In this document: one piece after another, positions 32,405 through 42,926 of the stretch | Position numbering within the stretch: the stretch's first letter is position 1 | How the letters are laid out: every line of letters begins with the position of its first letter | Source of the DNA: Erysipelotrichaceae bacterium | GTDB taxonomy: Bacteria; Bacillota_I; Bacilli_A; Erysipelotrichales; Erysipelotrichaceae | DNA length: 64,000 nucleotides | NCBI GenBank assembly: GCA_013334325.1 | Contig: JAAXXT010000005.1 | Span: 1-64,000, forward strand | Direction: 5' to 3' | The notes under the pieces: generated by a model | Seen by the model: only the letters and a program-made list of their open reading frames with translations | Told to the model about the DNA's origin: nothing | Databases searched by the model: none | Position numbers and translations under genes: made by a program

Positions 32405-33769
32405 CTAGTTGGTTACTTTAATCTTGATCGTAGATTTGACCAAGGTATACTTCACAAGTGGATTAGGTCCTTCAACATATAAAGCTACTTCGTTTTCACC
32501 TAAGACCACATTCTTCATATCGAAATAAACATAGAGATCTTCACTATTAACGAGATCTATATTGGTTTGAGTCCCAAATAGATTGACCGTAGTGTATACA
32601 TCTCCTAGATCAACTAAAGTAAAACGATATCCTTTTACGTTATTGGAATATTCGATGATGACATTAGATAAGGACTTCGTTACACCTGCACTTAAAGTGA
32701 TCTGCATATTGACCACATTGACGGAAGTCTTTGTGACACCTGATGGAAGTGGTATATCCGCAACCAGATTGGTATCTGTTGTCAAGGTCGTCGCATCAAT
32801 AGGAACCAAAACTGTATTGATGGCACCTAAGATGGAATCTTGCCCATAGATCGTAATCGTTTGATGATCATAAGTAACGCTTTCGATGGCCATCCCATAA
32901 GGGATCTCACCGATCGGGGATACAGATACAGGAACGGTCTTATTAGGAGAAGATACCCCTACAGTAACTGTAACTTTAGAAGGCAAGATATCCACATTCA
33001 TCAAGGCTCCGTTTTGGTCATAAGCGACAACTGTACCTTGTTTGGTAAAATCACTGGTGACTTTAGAGACATCGATGAGGACCTTAACCATACCGATTTG
33101 ATCCAAAGTATCTTGAGAAGCTCTGATGATGACTTCTTGATCAGACATCGTCGGGACACCTAAGACATACTCTTGATTCATTTGATCTTTATTGACGAAG
33201 TCATACCCTAAAGAGAAGCGTTCAGAGATCTTCTTCTTAATGGTGACGACAGCTGTTGTTTGAGAGAGTGCCACATCTAGTCGTGTTGAAAAGTCTTTAG
33301 GACTTAAGGTGATCTCATGGGTTCCTTCAAGTAGTCCTGAAAGATCCGCAACCACAGAATAAGCTTTTTGTGTGTTCATCAATGAGATATCAGAGAGATC
33401 TCCTATGACATAAGCTGAGACTTCTGAAGGTATACCTGAGACCTCATAGATCTCTGTATTGGCGATAACCGTTACAGGGATAGACTTGATCTTCCAACCT
33501 GATTGAATAGGATTGTTTAATACAGATTCTCCAAGATTAAAACTAATGGCGGTGTATAAGACGACCGCTAAAATCAAGGTCACCAGTTTACTTGTCTTAT
33601 TGTTGTAGAGAAGCTTATCAAACCATAGACTAATGAATTTTAAGATTCTTAATAAGATCTGTTCGATGGTGGTATAAGTATTCGCGACTTTTTTACTTGA
33701 ATTGGCGATCTGTTTCGCCAGTTCTAGTTTATCTTGCCCATCATGGGTTTGAGGTCTTTTAGTAGCCAT
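32405..33769 (-). CDS. cdaR: YbbR-domain protein, c-di-AMP cyclase regulator CdaR
   Basis: Single TM followed by YbbR-like repeats; located between cdaA and glmM. Confidence 0.9.
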   Translation of the reverse strand: MATKRPQTHDGQDKLELAKQIANSSKKVANTYTTIEQILLRILKFISLWFDKLLYNNKTSKLVTLILAVVLYTAISFNLGESVLNNPIQSGWKIKSIPVTVIANTEIYEVSGIPSEVSAYVIGDLSDISLMNTQKAYSVVADLSGLLEGTHEITLSPKDFSTRLDVALSQTTAVVTIKKKISERFSLGYDFVNKDQMNQEYVLGVPTMSDQEVIIRASQDTLDQIGMVKVLIDVSKVTSDFTKQGTVVAYDQNGALMNVDILPSKVTVTVGVSSPNKTVPVSVSPIGEIPYGMAIESVTYDHQTITIYGQDSILGAINTVLVPIDATTLTTDTNLVADIPLPSGVTKTSVNVVNMQITLSAGVTKSLSNVIIEYSNNVKGYRFTLVDLGDVYTTVNLFGTQTNIDLVNSEDLYVYFDMKNVVLGENEVALYVEGPNPLVKYTLVKSTIKIKVTN

Positions 33770-33771
33770 GC

Positions 33772-34794
33772 TTATTCACCTCCTTGATTAGAATCATCTG
33801 TTGTATCATCCAAAAGGGATTCATCGGAGACACTGTATTCTAGATTAAGTTTCTCTAAACGATCAATATTGAGTTCAGGATTCTCATTGGTTTCTAGGTT
33901 TGTAGGTTCATCGTTTACTTTAGGATTTCTTCTCCCAAAACGAGACTTTCTTTCCCCATCGATAGGAAGGATCGTAAGGGTCGTTTTAGGTTTCATCGAT
34001 TTGGTATGATCTACTTCAGGTTGATCTAAGATGATGGCTTTCTCAAGATAATTTCTAAGATCAGAAATACCTATAAGCTTAAGCTCACCTTTTTCAGCGA
34101 TGGATATACGACCGCTCTTCTCAGAGATGACGATCGTAATCGAATCAGTGATCTCACTGATCCCAATCGCAGCTCTATGACGAGCACCGATACGAGATGG
34201 TAGATCTAATGTGGTTGGGGGAAAATACGCAGAAGCACAGGCAATACGATCGCCTTGGATGATGATGGCCCCATCGTGTAAAGGAGTCGTAGGGACAAAG
34301 ATCGATTGAATAAGATCTGAGCTTACTAGCGAATTCATTTGAGTTCCTGTAGCGATATAATTGTTTAAAGGATGACCTTGTTCAATGGTGATCAAGGCGC
34401 CTATTCTATTGGTAGATAAATCTGCAGAAGCATCGACTAAGGCATCTACCAACTTCATGCGCTCATTACCTGATAAGGTCGATAAACGAGAGAAGACTGT
34501 GGTCTTACCGATACGTTCTAATAAGGATCGTATTTCAGGTTGGAAGATAATGATGATGGCGAGAAAGCCCCATGTCACCAAGACCCCTGCTAACCAGCTT
34601 ACGGCCGTAAAGCCAAAGAAGTTGGCGGTAGCTTGAAGTAACAAGATAAAAACAATGCCTTTGAAGATTTGGGATGTTCTGGCATTGTTTCTCACTATCT
34701 TGACGCCGTAGTATAACAATATCCATAAAATAAGGATATCGAAAATCATTCTAAACAGTTGGACGATGGTTTGTATGGTGCTGTAATCGAACAT
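33772..34794 (-). CDS. cdaA: Diadenylate cyclase CdaA
   Basis: DAC motifs TPLHDGAIIIQGDRIACASAYFP and SRIGARHRAAIGISE; N-terminal TM helices. Confidence 0.96.
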   Translation of the reverse strand: MFDYSTIQTIVQLFRMIFDILILWILLYYGVKIVRNNARTSQIFKGIVFILLLQATANFFGFTAVSWLAGVLVTWGFLAIIIIFQPEIRSLLERIGKTTVFSRLSTLSGNERMKLVDALVDASADLSTNRIGALITIEQGHPLNNYIATGTQMNSLVSSDLIQSIFVPTTPLHDGAIIIQGDRIACASAYFPPTTLDLPSRIGARHRAAIGISEITDSITIVISEKSGRISIAEKGELKLIGISDLRNYLEKAIILDQPEVDHTKSMKPKTTLTILPIDGERKSRFGRRNPKVNDEPTNLETNENPELNIDRLEKLNLEYSVSDESLLDDTTDDSNQGGE

Positions 34795-34899
34795 GATCAA
34801 ACCCTCCTTAGTCTCAAACATTATAACATAATCTCAATTATGTGATAAACCGAACCTTGTGAAATTGTGTGAGAGCAAGCACAAGATTTGTGTGATACA

Positions 34900-36060
34900 A
34901 TGAACTCTATGAACACAAAAATACAACTTGAAAATAAAACAATTACCCTGATTGGGACAGCTCATGTGTCTCATCTATCGGCTCAAGAAGTCCTAGAGAA
35001 CCTAAGTAGTGGATCCTATGATGCGATCGCCATTGAGCTCGATGATGAACGCTTCAAAGGTCTAAAACAAGATAAATCCTGGGAAAATACAGACATCATA
35101 CAACTCATCAAACAAAAGAAAACAGGGCTTTTAATGGCCCAGTTGGTTTTAGCATCGTATCAAAAACGTATCGCAAAAGCCAATTCTATCCAAGTTGGTC
35201 AAGAAATGATGACCGCGATAGATTACGCAAGTGCTCATGAGATTCGCTTACTTATGATCGATCGTAGTGTCACAGTCACTTTTCAACGTATATGGCGAGC
35301 TTTGAACTTCTTCGACAAGATGAGTATGTTGACTCAACTTATTAGCTCAGTCTTCACCAACGAAGAGATCTCAGAAGCTGATCTAGAAAAACTTAAGGAA
35401 CAAGATATCCTTCAAGCTGCCTTATCAGAAATCAGTACGAAATTCCCTAAAGTCGCAGAAGCACTTATTTTCGAAAGAGATCGAATCATGGCCTATAAAC
35501 TAAGACACGCACCAGGAAAAAACATCGTCGCGATCGTTGGGGCTGCCCATGTCTCTGGAATCTTATCTCATATAGAGAATCCTAATTTAGAAATCAGAGA
35601 TTTGATGGTGGTACCTGCTCCTAAACCAAGCTCAAAGATCCTCTCTTATATCTTTCCTTTATCGATCGTAGCCTTGATCGTGATCACAATGATCATGACG
35701 CCTAATATGGCTTTGAATACGATCATCAAGTTTATCGTCTTCAATGGCTCATTAGCGGCATTAGGCACCTTATTAGCCTTTGGTCATCCTGTCTCCATCA
35801 TCACAGCTTTCGTTGCAGCTCCGATTGGGATCTTATCTCCCGTCTTAGCGACAGGATGGTTTGCGGGCTTGGCTGAAGCCTACATGCGTAAACCAAAGGT
35901 AACCGATTTTATGAATCTTCAAGATGATGCGATGCATATAAAAGGCTGGTGGAAAAACAGGGTCTTACGTATTTTATTGGTGGTCATGATGGCCAACATC
36001 TTCGCCAGTTTCGGATCGATCATGACATCGATCGATCTCTTCAAAAATCTATTCAAATAA
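34900..36060 (+). CDS. TraB/PrgY-family protein
   Basis: LIGTAHVSHLSAQEVLENL, AIELDDERF, IVAIVGAAHVSGI, C-terminal TM segments. Confidence 0.88.
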   Translation: MNSMNTKIQLENKTITLIGTAHVSHLSAQEVLENLSSGSYDAIAIELDDERFKGLKQDKSWENTDIIQLIKQKKTGLLMAQLVLASYQKRIAKANSIQVGQEMMTAIDYASAHEIRLLMIDRSVTVTFQRIWRALNFFDKMSMLTQLISSVFTNEEISEADLEKLKEQDILQAALSEISTKFPKVAEALIFERDRIMAYKLRHAPGKNIVAIVGAAHVSGILSHIENPNLEIRDLMVVPAPKPSSKILSYIFPLSIVALIVITMIMTPNMALNTIIKFIVFNGSLAALGTLLAFGHPVSIITAFVAAPIGILSPVLATGWFAGLAEAYMRKPKVTDFMNLQDDAMHIKGWWKNRVLRILLVVMMANIFASFGSIMTSIDLFKNLFK

Positions 36061-36087
36061 AAAAGATGATATTTCATCTTTTTTTGT
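36059..36087. terminator. Terminator between convergent genes
   Basis: AAAAAAGATGA-tat-TTCATCTTTTTTT. Confidence 0.75.
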
Positions 36088-36090
36088 AGA

Positions 36091-36999
36091 TTAGGCCCAA
36101 AGATCGAAAGGATAATAACCCTTCTCTTTGAATTCTAGAAAGCGAGATACCACATAAGGTTTATCTTCCTGATAGGTCACCCCAAACCATTCATTCTCAG
36201 AAGACATCACTTCGATCGAGAAGGTCTTAGATTTAATCGTTTCTCCTATCATCGTAGGAATAACGTGTTCACATTTAAGCGGATTATTAGACAGTTCTCT
36301 TTGAAGATAAAGAGTGAGTTGTTTTCCAGCCAAATCAAATATCTTAGGGGTAAAACCCCAGAAGTTCATAGAAACCAAAGCATCTTGATCTAAAGGATTC
36401 CATCCCAATTCATCACTTCCACTTAAAATCAGATCCCCAACACGTTTGATTTTAGCGTGTTCTTTTACATTGACCAAAGACCCCTTAGAGACTTCACAGA
36501 CACCTCTACTTACAGTACCTGAATCTGATAAGGTATTGCTTAGACGATAGCCTACCATACTATAGACATCATCTTTAATTTCATGGGTCAAGAAATCAAA
36601 CATTTTCTTAAAGGCATCTTTTCCATAATAATCATCCGCATTACAAATCATAAAAGGTTCTTTGACTTGATGACGGCAGATCCATAACGCATGGGTAGTT
36701 CCCCATGGTTTTTCTCTTCCTTCTGGGGCAGTGAAACCTTGAGGTAATTCTTTCATATCTTGGAAGATAAATTCCACATCTACGAATTTTCTTACTTGAT
36801 CGACTAAAGATTTCTTAAAGACCTCTTCGTGTTCTCTTCTAATGATCAAATAGACTTTTTTAAAGCCTGCTTGGATCGCATCATAGATGGAAAAATCAAT
36901 GATGGACTCTCCATTATTGCCTACAGTATCGATTTGTTTTAAACCACCATAACGACTTCCCATACCCGCTGCTAAGATCACTAGACTAGGATTTTTCAT
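36091..36999 (-). CDS. Sugar-phosphate nucleotidyltransferase-like protein
   Basis: SLVILAAGMGSRYGGLKQIDTVGNNGESIIDFSIYDA. Confidence 0.85.
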   Translation of the reverse strand: MKNPSLVILAAGMGSRYGGLKQIDTVGNNGESIIDFSIYDAIQAGFKKVYLIIRREHEEVFKKSLVDQVRKFVDVEFIFQDMKELPQGFTAPEGREKPWGTTHALWICRHQVKEPFMICNADDYYGKDAFKKMFDFLTHEIKDDVYSMVGYRLSNTLSDSGTVSRGVCEVSKGSLVNVKEHAKIKRVGDLILSGSDELGWNPLDQDALVSMNFWGFTPKIFDLAGKQLTLYLQRELSNNPLKCEHVIPTMIGETIKSKTFSIEVMSSENEWFGVTYQEDKPYVVSRFLEFKEKGYYPFDLWA

Positions 37000-37053
37000 A
37001 AGATACCTCGTTATCATTATTGTATAGTGATTTAGGCAAATACTCAATGAGAA

Positions 37054-37455
37054 TTATGAGTTTGAGACCACTGTCTTTGTCTTCTCTAATTCAAATTTTT
37101 TCTTAGCATTGATCATAAACCCATATGTAACATAACCAAAGATGGCGACTGGTAATGTAAGAAACCAAGTAGGCAACCATAACAAGATCCCAATGGTCGT
37201 AAGGATCGCTTGAGTCAAAATAAACCCTGTCTTATTGGTTCCATAGCCTACCCAAGAGAAAATAAGCGATAAGATAACTAAGATCGTATGAGGTAACATC
37301 ACAATAAACACCAAACCAAAAACAAATGGCGCAGCTGGAGTATTCCCGTTTGTTTCATTCATTACTTTTAGTGAAAACAAAAGAATTAAAAGCATCAAAA
37401 TAAAATAAGCACTATTAAGCAAACTTAAAATCAATGCGAGTATGGATTTTTTCAT
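37054..37455 (-). CDS. Small integral membrane protein, unknown function
   Basis: Several hydrophobic helices. Confidence 0.5.
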   Translation of the reverse strand: MKKSILALILSLLNSAYFILMLLILLFSLKVMNETNGNTPAAPFVFGLVFIVMLPHTILVILSLIFSWVGYGTNKTGFILTQAILTTIGILLWLPTWFLTLPVAIFGYVTYGFMINAKKKFELEKTKTVVSNS

Positions 37456-37542
37456 AAACCCCCTTATCAAGATTATTTTATTCGAAAATAAAACCATCTC
37501 CTAGAATTATCCTTGAAAATGGTCAGTTAAGTGTGATTCTTT

Positions 37543-37917
37543 CTAAAATACTAAGAGAATGATCAATAAGATAACAGGTAGATAAAACATAAGTACGATG
37601 AGGATAAACCATATCGATGGGTCTATCGTTTTTTTCTTTTGAATCCAAAAACCTATGACAGCACTATACATCAATACAGAAAGCCCATTGATCCACCATG
37701 TTTGTAAGATCATCTCCATGATTGCGTAGATAGCATAATTGGCCGTTAAGAACATCGCAACTTTACCACCCAAAGGAATATGCATGGTAGTTTCGCTCAT
37801 GGCTCGTAAAAAGCTTTGTTTAAAGTGATATTCATGGCAATTAGGACAAGTTTCAATCAGCTCTTGATCATAAGTGAAATCACACTTCGAACAAGGCGTT
37901 AGTTTAGGTGATGTCAT
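37543..37917 (-). CDS. Zinc-ribbon membrane protein, unknown function
   Basis: CSKCDF...CPNCHEYHF plus TM helices. Confidence 0.5.
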   Translation of the reverse strand: MTSPKLTPCSKCDFTYDQELIETCPNCHEYHFKQSFLRAMSETTMHIPLGGKVAMFLTANYAIYAIMEMILQTWWINGLSVLMYSAVIGFWIQKKKTIDPSIWFILIVLMFYLPVILLIILLVF

Positions 37918-38003
37918 GATGGTCCTCTTTCATAGAGTAATAAGCTTCGTTACATCTATTATAAGTGCTTTTACTCAAACTGACAAATACCTTATGTATC
38001 TCT

Positions 38004-38477
38004 TTATTGGAAGTTTTTAGCCCATACTTCAACCAAGTGTTCAAGAGACATTCTCGCATTGGCAGGACTGGTGGAAGGAAGAAGGACGATGGGAATCTTC
38101 GTTTGAGGGAAAACGTATTTAGTATAGAGTTCAAAAGCCTTATTCCCATTTGCGTATATTTTAGTGATCGAAGAAGCTTCTATGATCGATTGGATATCAT
38201 TAGGGATCCCATTCTCTATCGATGAATCACTAGACCCTATAATATCACACGACTTGATCACATCCCATATGGCTATCCCATGATGAAGAAGCATTTCTTT
38301 CTTCTCATTGATGGATAAAGGTTTCTCACAGCCCAACAACTTACGCAAGACATCCCAAAAGCGATTCTGAGGATTTCCATAGTAGAAGCCACTTTCTCGC
38401 GACTTAACCGATGGGAAAGAGCCTAGGATCAATAGTCTTGAGTGTTGATTATAGAGAGGATCGATGGGATGAATCAT
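38004..38477 (-). CDS. DNA-deoxyinosine glycosylase (uracil-DNA glycosylase superfamily)
   Basis: LLILGSFPSVKSRESGFYYGNPQNRFWDVL and LPSTSPANAR motifs. Confidence 0.88.
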   Translation of the reverse strand: MIHPIDPLYNQHSRLLILGSFPSVKSRESGFYYGNPQNRFWDVLRKLLGCEKPLSINEKKEMLLHHGIAIWDVIKSCDIIGSSDSSIENGIPNDIQSIIEASSITKIYANGNKAFELYTKYVFPQTKIPIVLLPSTSPANARMSLEHLVEVWAKNFQ

Positions 38478-39067
38478 AAAGAAGACTCTACTCTAATAGG
38501 ATCTTTAATCAAAACATAATGATCATAAGATCCTCCACAATACCTAAAAGACTCTTTTTGATGAAGCTGAAATCCTAAGTTTTTATAGAAAGTAAGATTG
38601 TTTGGATTTTGTGTTTCAAGATAAGTAGAGGATGAGCTCAAGTCATGAATCATTTTCGTCGCAAGTCCTTTGTTTCTAGCTTTCTCATCAACACAGATCA
38701 AAACTAAATGATCCATTTCTTTATTGTTTATATCACTTAGGATCTTCTTACTGAATCGTTGATAAACTATGGCTTTGATGAGACTAAGAATCCCACTACT
38801 ACTAATCAAAAGGAATCCATCTTTTATCGATAAAGGTCTTATCTTATCTTTTGGTCTTTGATAGATTATGGCTCCGCTTTTATCTTCCAATACAAAGGTA
38901 AATGATTGACACATCTTCAATTGGGCTTTAAAGAAAACTTGAGCTTTCTTCTGTCTTTCTTTTGGATTAGGAAAAAAGAAAACAAATAGAGGATCATCCT
39001 TAAAAGAGCTTGCACAAAGTGTAGCCACTAGATCGATCTCATCTCTTTTTATAGATTGAAGATTCAT
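38474..39067 (-). CDS. GNAT N-acetyltransferase
   Basis: KARNKGLATKMIHDL...NLTFYKNLGFQLH. Confidence 0.75.
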   Translation of the reverse strand: MNLQSIKRDEIDLVATLCASSFKDDPLFVFFFPNPKERQKKAQVFFKAQLKMCQSFTFVLEDKSGAIIYQRPKDKIRPLSIKDGFLLISSSGILSLIKAIVYQRFSKKILSDINNKEMDHLVLICVDEKARNKGLATKMIHDLSSSSTYLETQNPNNLTFYKNLGFQLHQKESFRYCGGSYDHYVLIKDPIRVESSL

Positions 39068-39185
39068 CTTCTCCTCCTTGACTTATCTCAAAGGATTTTT
39101 TTAATAGGAATTCTAAGTGTTGAGTATGTATTTTCACTCTTGTATATCGAAAGGATAAACCAATAGAACTGATAAATAAGGTTTA

Positions 39186-41249
39186 TTACCAGGTATAATG
39201 CATGACCTTCTCGACAAATATCTTCGCGATACTTGGATCAAATTGTGTACCAGCATTTTTCTTTATTTCTTTAATGGCTTCATCGATACTCATAGATTTA
39301 CGATAAAAACGATATGGACGCTCTGAGATCATCGCATCATAGGAATCTGCGATCGATATGATACGGGCGAAGATCGTGATATGATCTTTATCTATGCCTC
39401 TAGGATAACCATTCCCATCCCATCTTTCATGATGAGCGTAAACATCCTCAGCGATGTCTGAGAAATCTGTAGAAGAAGCTAAGATACGATACCCTATCTC
39501 AGAGTGCTTCTTCACTTCGATCCATTCTTTTTGAGTCAAAATAGTTTTACTGTTTAGGATTTCCTCATCTATACCTATCTTACCTATATCATGCATAAGA
39601 GCTGCAGTACGTAATCGATTAAGAGAATCCTTATCTAAACCCATCTCTATGGCTATTTTGACACTGATCTCACTCACACGTTGAGAATGTTCCATCTCAC
39701 GATTGTTTTTCTCAAACAAAGTATTCATGATCAAGGTCACTGTCTTATTTCTCATACTGGAACTTTCATTCAGTTTGAGACGATACATTCTTTCTTCTGC
39801 TTCTCTTATGATCGTATTCATATTTTCTTGATCTAATGTTTTAGTTTGATGACCAAAAGAAATAGATATATTCAATCCGTCAACCTTCTCTTCATTCGCA
39901 ATTTCCATGATCCTCGAAATTACTTTTTCAGTATCATCGCTATTCGTATTTGGAAGTATGATTGCAAATTCATCTCCTCCTAAACGAGCGATTATGTCAT
40001 CTTCTCGACAAGCTTTTTGCATCGCAAACGCTACACTTTTTAAAAGCTGATCTCCTTTTAAATGTCCAAAGGAATCATTTACCATCTTCAAGCCATTAAC
40101 ATCACCCATGGCGATACTTATGGGTAGATTTCGTTTGGTATCTAAGCGTACAAGCTCTTCTTCAAAAAAGCGTCGATTATATAGACCAGTTAATTGATCA
40201 TGATAGCTTAAGTATATGAGTTTATTTTCAGAGATTTTGCGATCAGTTATGTCTTTAGAAACCACCAGAATAGCTTCTCTGTTTTTCCATGTAAAAAATG
40301 TGGCGTTTATTTCAACCGGAAAAACAGTCTCATCTTTTTTCTTATGATATCTAAGTGGGATTTGTGTATACCCACCTTCAAATTCTTTAGCAGCTTTTTC
40401 TGTTGCTTTAGGTTCATATGACATATCCGTATTCTTTAGTTTCAACATCTCATTTCTAGAATATCCATAAATGGTACACGCAGAATCATTGACCTCTAGA
40501 ATATCCCCTTTTAATCGATCAATAACAAATATAGCATCACCTTTAAGAGTGAATAAATTCCTAAATCGTTCTTCGCTCTGTTTAAGTTCAAGCTGTTGCT
40601 TGTCTTGAAGATAGAGATATACGATCAACGAAACCAGCGCAGCTGCAGAACCAGACAAAATGATCTCTGGATATATCAATTGGAGCATCAACATCGTTAA
40701 TGAGATGACAGGAAAAGAAAGCAGCACATTAGGTAAACGTTGTGTTAACTTAAATCTACTAAAGTAAGCGATAATAAACATTAACAAGATATAAAGCAAA
40801 TGAATAACATAAGTCAGAATAAACAACTTGCCTTGGGTAAACCCTAAGACTTCATCGATCGAATATAGTGAATGTGTAAATAGATTTGAAATAACAAATA
40901 TACTATACAAAATATAAGGAATGATGACGATATACAAATAGGATTTGATTCTTTTGTCTTCTTCCCATCCTACTGCGATCATATATTGCGTAAACAATAA
41001 GGACAATAAAGGTGTAAGAAGAAAATAGAGGAGTTGAACCGTTTGATTTAATCCACTAGGAATTTGGCTATAATTCTCAATCGCTATGATTGAAAGGATA
41101 GAGAGTAGAATTTCAAAAAAAACAAATTGAAGAAATAATCTAAATATCCTATTTTTAAGACTATTTGTCTTTTCTTTATCCCATGAATAAAAAATCAAAA
41201 CAAGCACAAAAACAAGAGATATATATTCTGCGGCTGAATTCCATTTCAT
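39186..41249 (-). CDS. 7TM-PAS-GGDEF-HD-GYP cyclic-di-GMP signalling protein
   Basis: DQLTGLYNRRFFEEEL, LGGDEFAIILP; HDIGKIGI, HHERWDGNGYPRG; seven N-terminal hydrophobic helices; PAS region. Confidence 0.93.
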   Translation of the reverse strand: MKWNSAAEYISLVFVLVLIFYSWDKEKTNSLKNRIFRLFLQFVFFEILLSILSIIAIENYSQIPSGLNQTVQLLYFLLTPLLSLLFTQYMIAVGWEEDKRIKSYLYIVIIPYILYSIFVISNLFTHSLYSIDEVLGFTQGKLFILTYVIHLLYILLMFIIAYFSRFKLTQRLPNVLLSFPVISLTMLMLQLIYPEIILSGSAAALVSLIVYLYLQDKQQLELKQSEERFRNLFTLKGDAIFVIDRLKGDILEVNDSACTIYGYSRNEMLKLKNTDMSYEPKATEKAAKEFEGGYTQIPLRYHKKKDETVFPVEINATFFTWKNREAILVVSKDITDRKISENKLIYLSYHDQLTGLYNRRFFEEELVRLDTKRNLPISIAMGDVNGLKMVNDSFGHLKGDQLLKSVAFAMQKACREDDIIARLGGDEFAIILPNTNSDDTEKVISRIMEIANEEKVDGLNISISFGHQTKTLDQENMNTIIREAEERMYRLKLNESSSMRNKTVTLIMNTLFEKNNREMEHSQRVSEISVKIAIEMGLDKDSLNRLRTAALMHDIGKIGIDEEILNSKTILTQKEWIEVKKHSEIGYRILASSTDFSDIAEDVYAHHERWDGNGYPRGIDKDHITIFARIISIADSYDAMISERPYRFYRKSMSIDEAIKEIKKNAGTQFDPSIAKIFVEKVMHYTW

Positions 41250-41346
41250 AATGTATCCCTCCCCATGATCTTTAATTCATCATAACAAAACTACCTTCTA
41301 TATGCAAAGCTATCCATTGGTGATCAAACGATCTAGAATAGACACT

Positions 41347-42150
41347 CTATCGTATAAACGAATAGGGATCTTTTTCGTTTAGCTTAAGATCCTTATCGCG
41401 TTTTCCTACAGGAAATGCATAAAACATAAACTCTTCTTCTCCATCCAGTTCAAAAGCTTCGTTAAGTACTGCTGCATTAATATAGCCAACACCACATCCC
41501 CCTAAACCTATGGAAGTTGCGGCTAAATACATATTTTGACTGATATGGCCAGCATCGATCAAAGCCACTCTATGGGCATAGATCCCATATCTCCACTCGC
41601 ATCGATAAGCGACCACACTATAGAAGAAGTTGATGTTTGCCTTGGCAGCCCACACTTGATCACCTAAGGCTATACTAATAAAAGGCTTGAGATCTTGTTG
41701 AGCTGATAAACATTCAATTTTATGAGACATAGGAAGATAATGATAATACCCATCTTCTAAACTCTCAACATTTTGAAGAATCATATAGGTCTCAAATTGA
41801 TGACGAGCACCACCACATGGGACAGTACGTATCGTCGCGTAATTCTGACCACGTATTTCTTTTACACCTTGGGTACACCAAAGTAGATAAGATAACTCCA
41901 ATATCGACATCTTTTCTTCACTATAAATACGAATAGATTGTCTTGTATTGATGATCTTTAAGAAGTCATTCTCTATCGGTAAATTTTGAAAATCAATCGG
42001 TAAATCGATTGAAACAGATCGCATCGCAGGTTTAGCCAATAAAGGTTGAGGTAGTTTAAGATCTTGATCGGATTTATACTCTGGATCCTCTACAGGCATC
42101 TTCATAGATTCTCTACCTTCTTTGATCATTTGATCGATATATTGTTTATC
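41347..42150 (-). CDS. SagB-type nitroreductase-family protein
   Basis: IINTRQSIRIYSEEKMSILELSYLLWCTQG...GLGGCGVGYIN. Confidence 0.88.
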   Translation of the reverse strand, partial: DKQYIDQMIKEGRESMKMPVEDPEYKSDQDLKLPQPLLAKPAMRSVSIDLPIDFQNLPIENDFLKIINTRQSIRIYSEEKMSILELSYLLWCTQGVKEIRGQNYATIRTVPCGGARHQFETYMILQNVESLEDGYYHYLPMSHKIECLSAQQDLKPFISIALGDQVWAAKANINFFYSVVAYRCEWRYGIYAHRVALIDAGHISQNMYLAATSIGLGGCGVGYINAAVLNEAFELDGEEEFMFYAFPVGKRDKDLKLNEKDPYSFIR

Positions 42151-42332
42151 CATATGAACTCCTTTAAGACGTATGCTCATTATAACACCACAGTGAAAAC
42201 TTAATTGAGTTCATTTTCAAAGATTAATGTCCTTTTTAATCAATATTGTATCTACCGTAAAAATAAAAACGAGATAGTCTTTCTACCTCGTCTTAAACAA
42301 CAGCTCAATAATTTTTCATTGTATAAAATACT

Positions 42333-42761
42333 TTAATCCATTGTCTCCATTACCCAAACCGGTATAAGCCCATCAACTTTAGAATGGAGAAATCCTAGAT
42401 AGATAGGGTCAGAATTTCCATCATTGTCTGATACGATGACTTCTACAGTAAAAGTATGTTTGTCTGATCCACCTCGATTATCATTATCGATCTGTATAGA
42501 AACTACAGTTTGATCAAGAGATTCAAAATAAGCCACCAATGGTTCAACCACATTGGTTTGAAGTGCAGCAAGATCTTCTGCGGTGTAATAGAGTTTCGCC
42601 ATGATGTAGACTTGAGGTAAAACAAGACCACCTGGGAATGGATTGACTTCACACTCTTTACATACTTCGCATTCTTTACATACTTCACATTCTTCCGCAA
42701 CAGGTGCACAACCACTTAGTAAAACGAAAAATACCACAATCCACATTTTTCCTAGTTTCAT
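42333..42761 (-). CDS. Lipoprotein with tandem CEVCKE repeats
   Basis: Lipobox LLSGC then APVAEECEVCKECEVCKECEVNPFPGG. Confidence 0.75.
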   Translation of the reverse strand: MKLGKMWIVVFFVLLSGCAPVAEECEVCKECEVCKECEVNPFPGGLVLPQVYIMAKLYYTAEDLAALQTNVVEPLVAYFESLDQTVVSIQIDNDNRGGSDKHTFTVEVIVSDNDGNSDPIYLGFLHSKVDGLIPVWVMETMD

Positions 42762-42926
42762 AAAATCCCTTCCTTTCACCTTAATGGTTTCAATGTATTC
42801 ACACTATATTATTATTAAACAGTATTCAATGACCTTAAGAATAGTTTAGCACTGAATTTCACCAATATATAAATATTTGTTTATTATATGGGTTTATTCA
42901 CAATGCGTGCTTTCAAGATTATAAAG

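Noticed and set aside
42643-42715. Short 18-bp tandem repeat as a CRISPR or regulatory repeat
   Set aside because: It is in frame and encodes the CEVCKE repeat of the lipoprotein.
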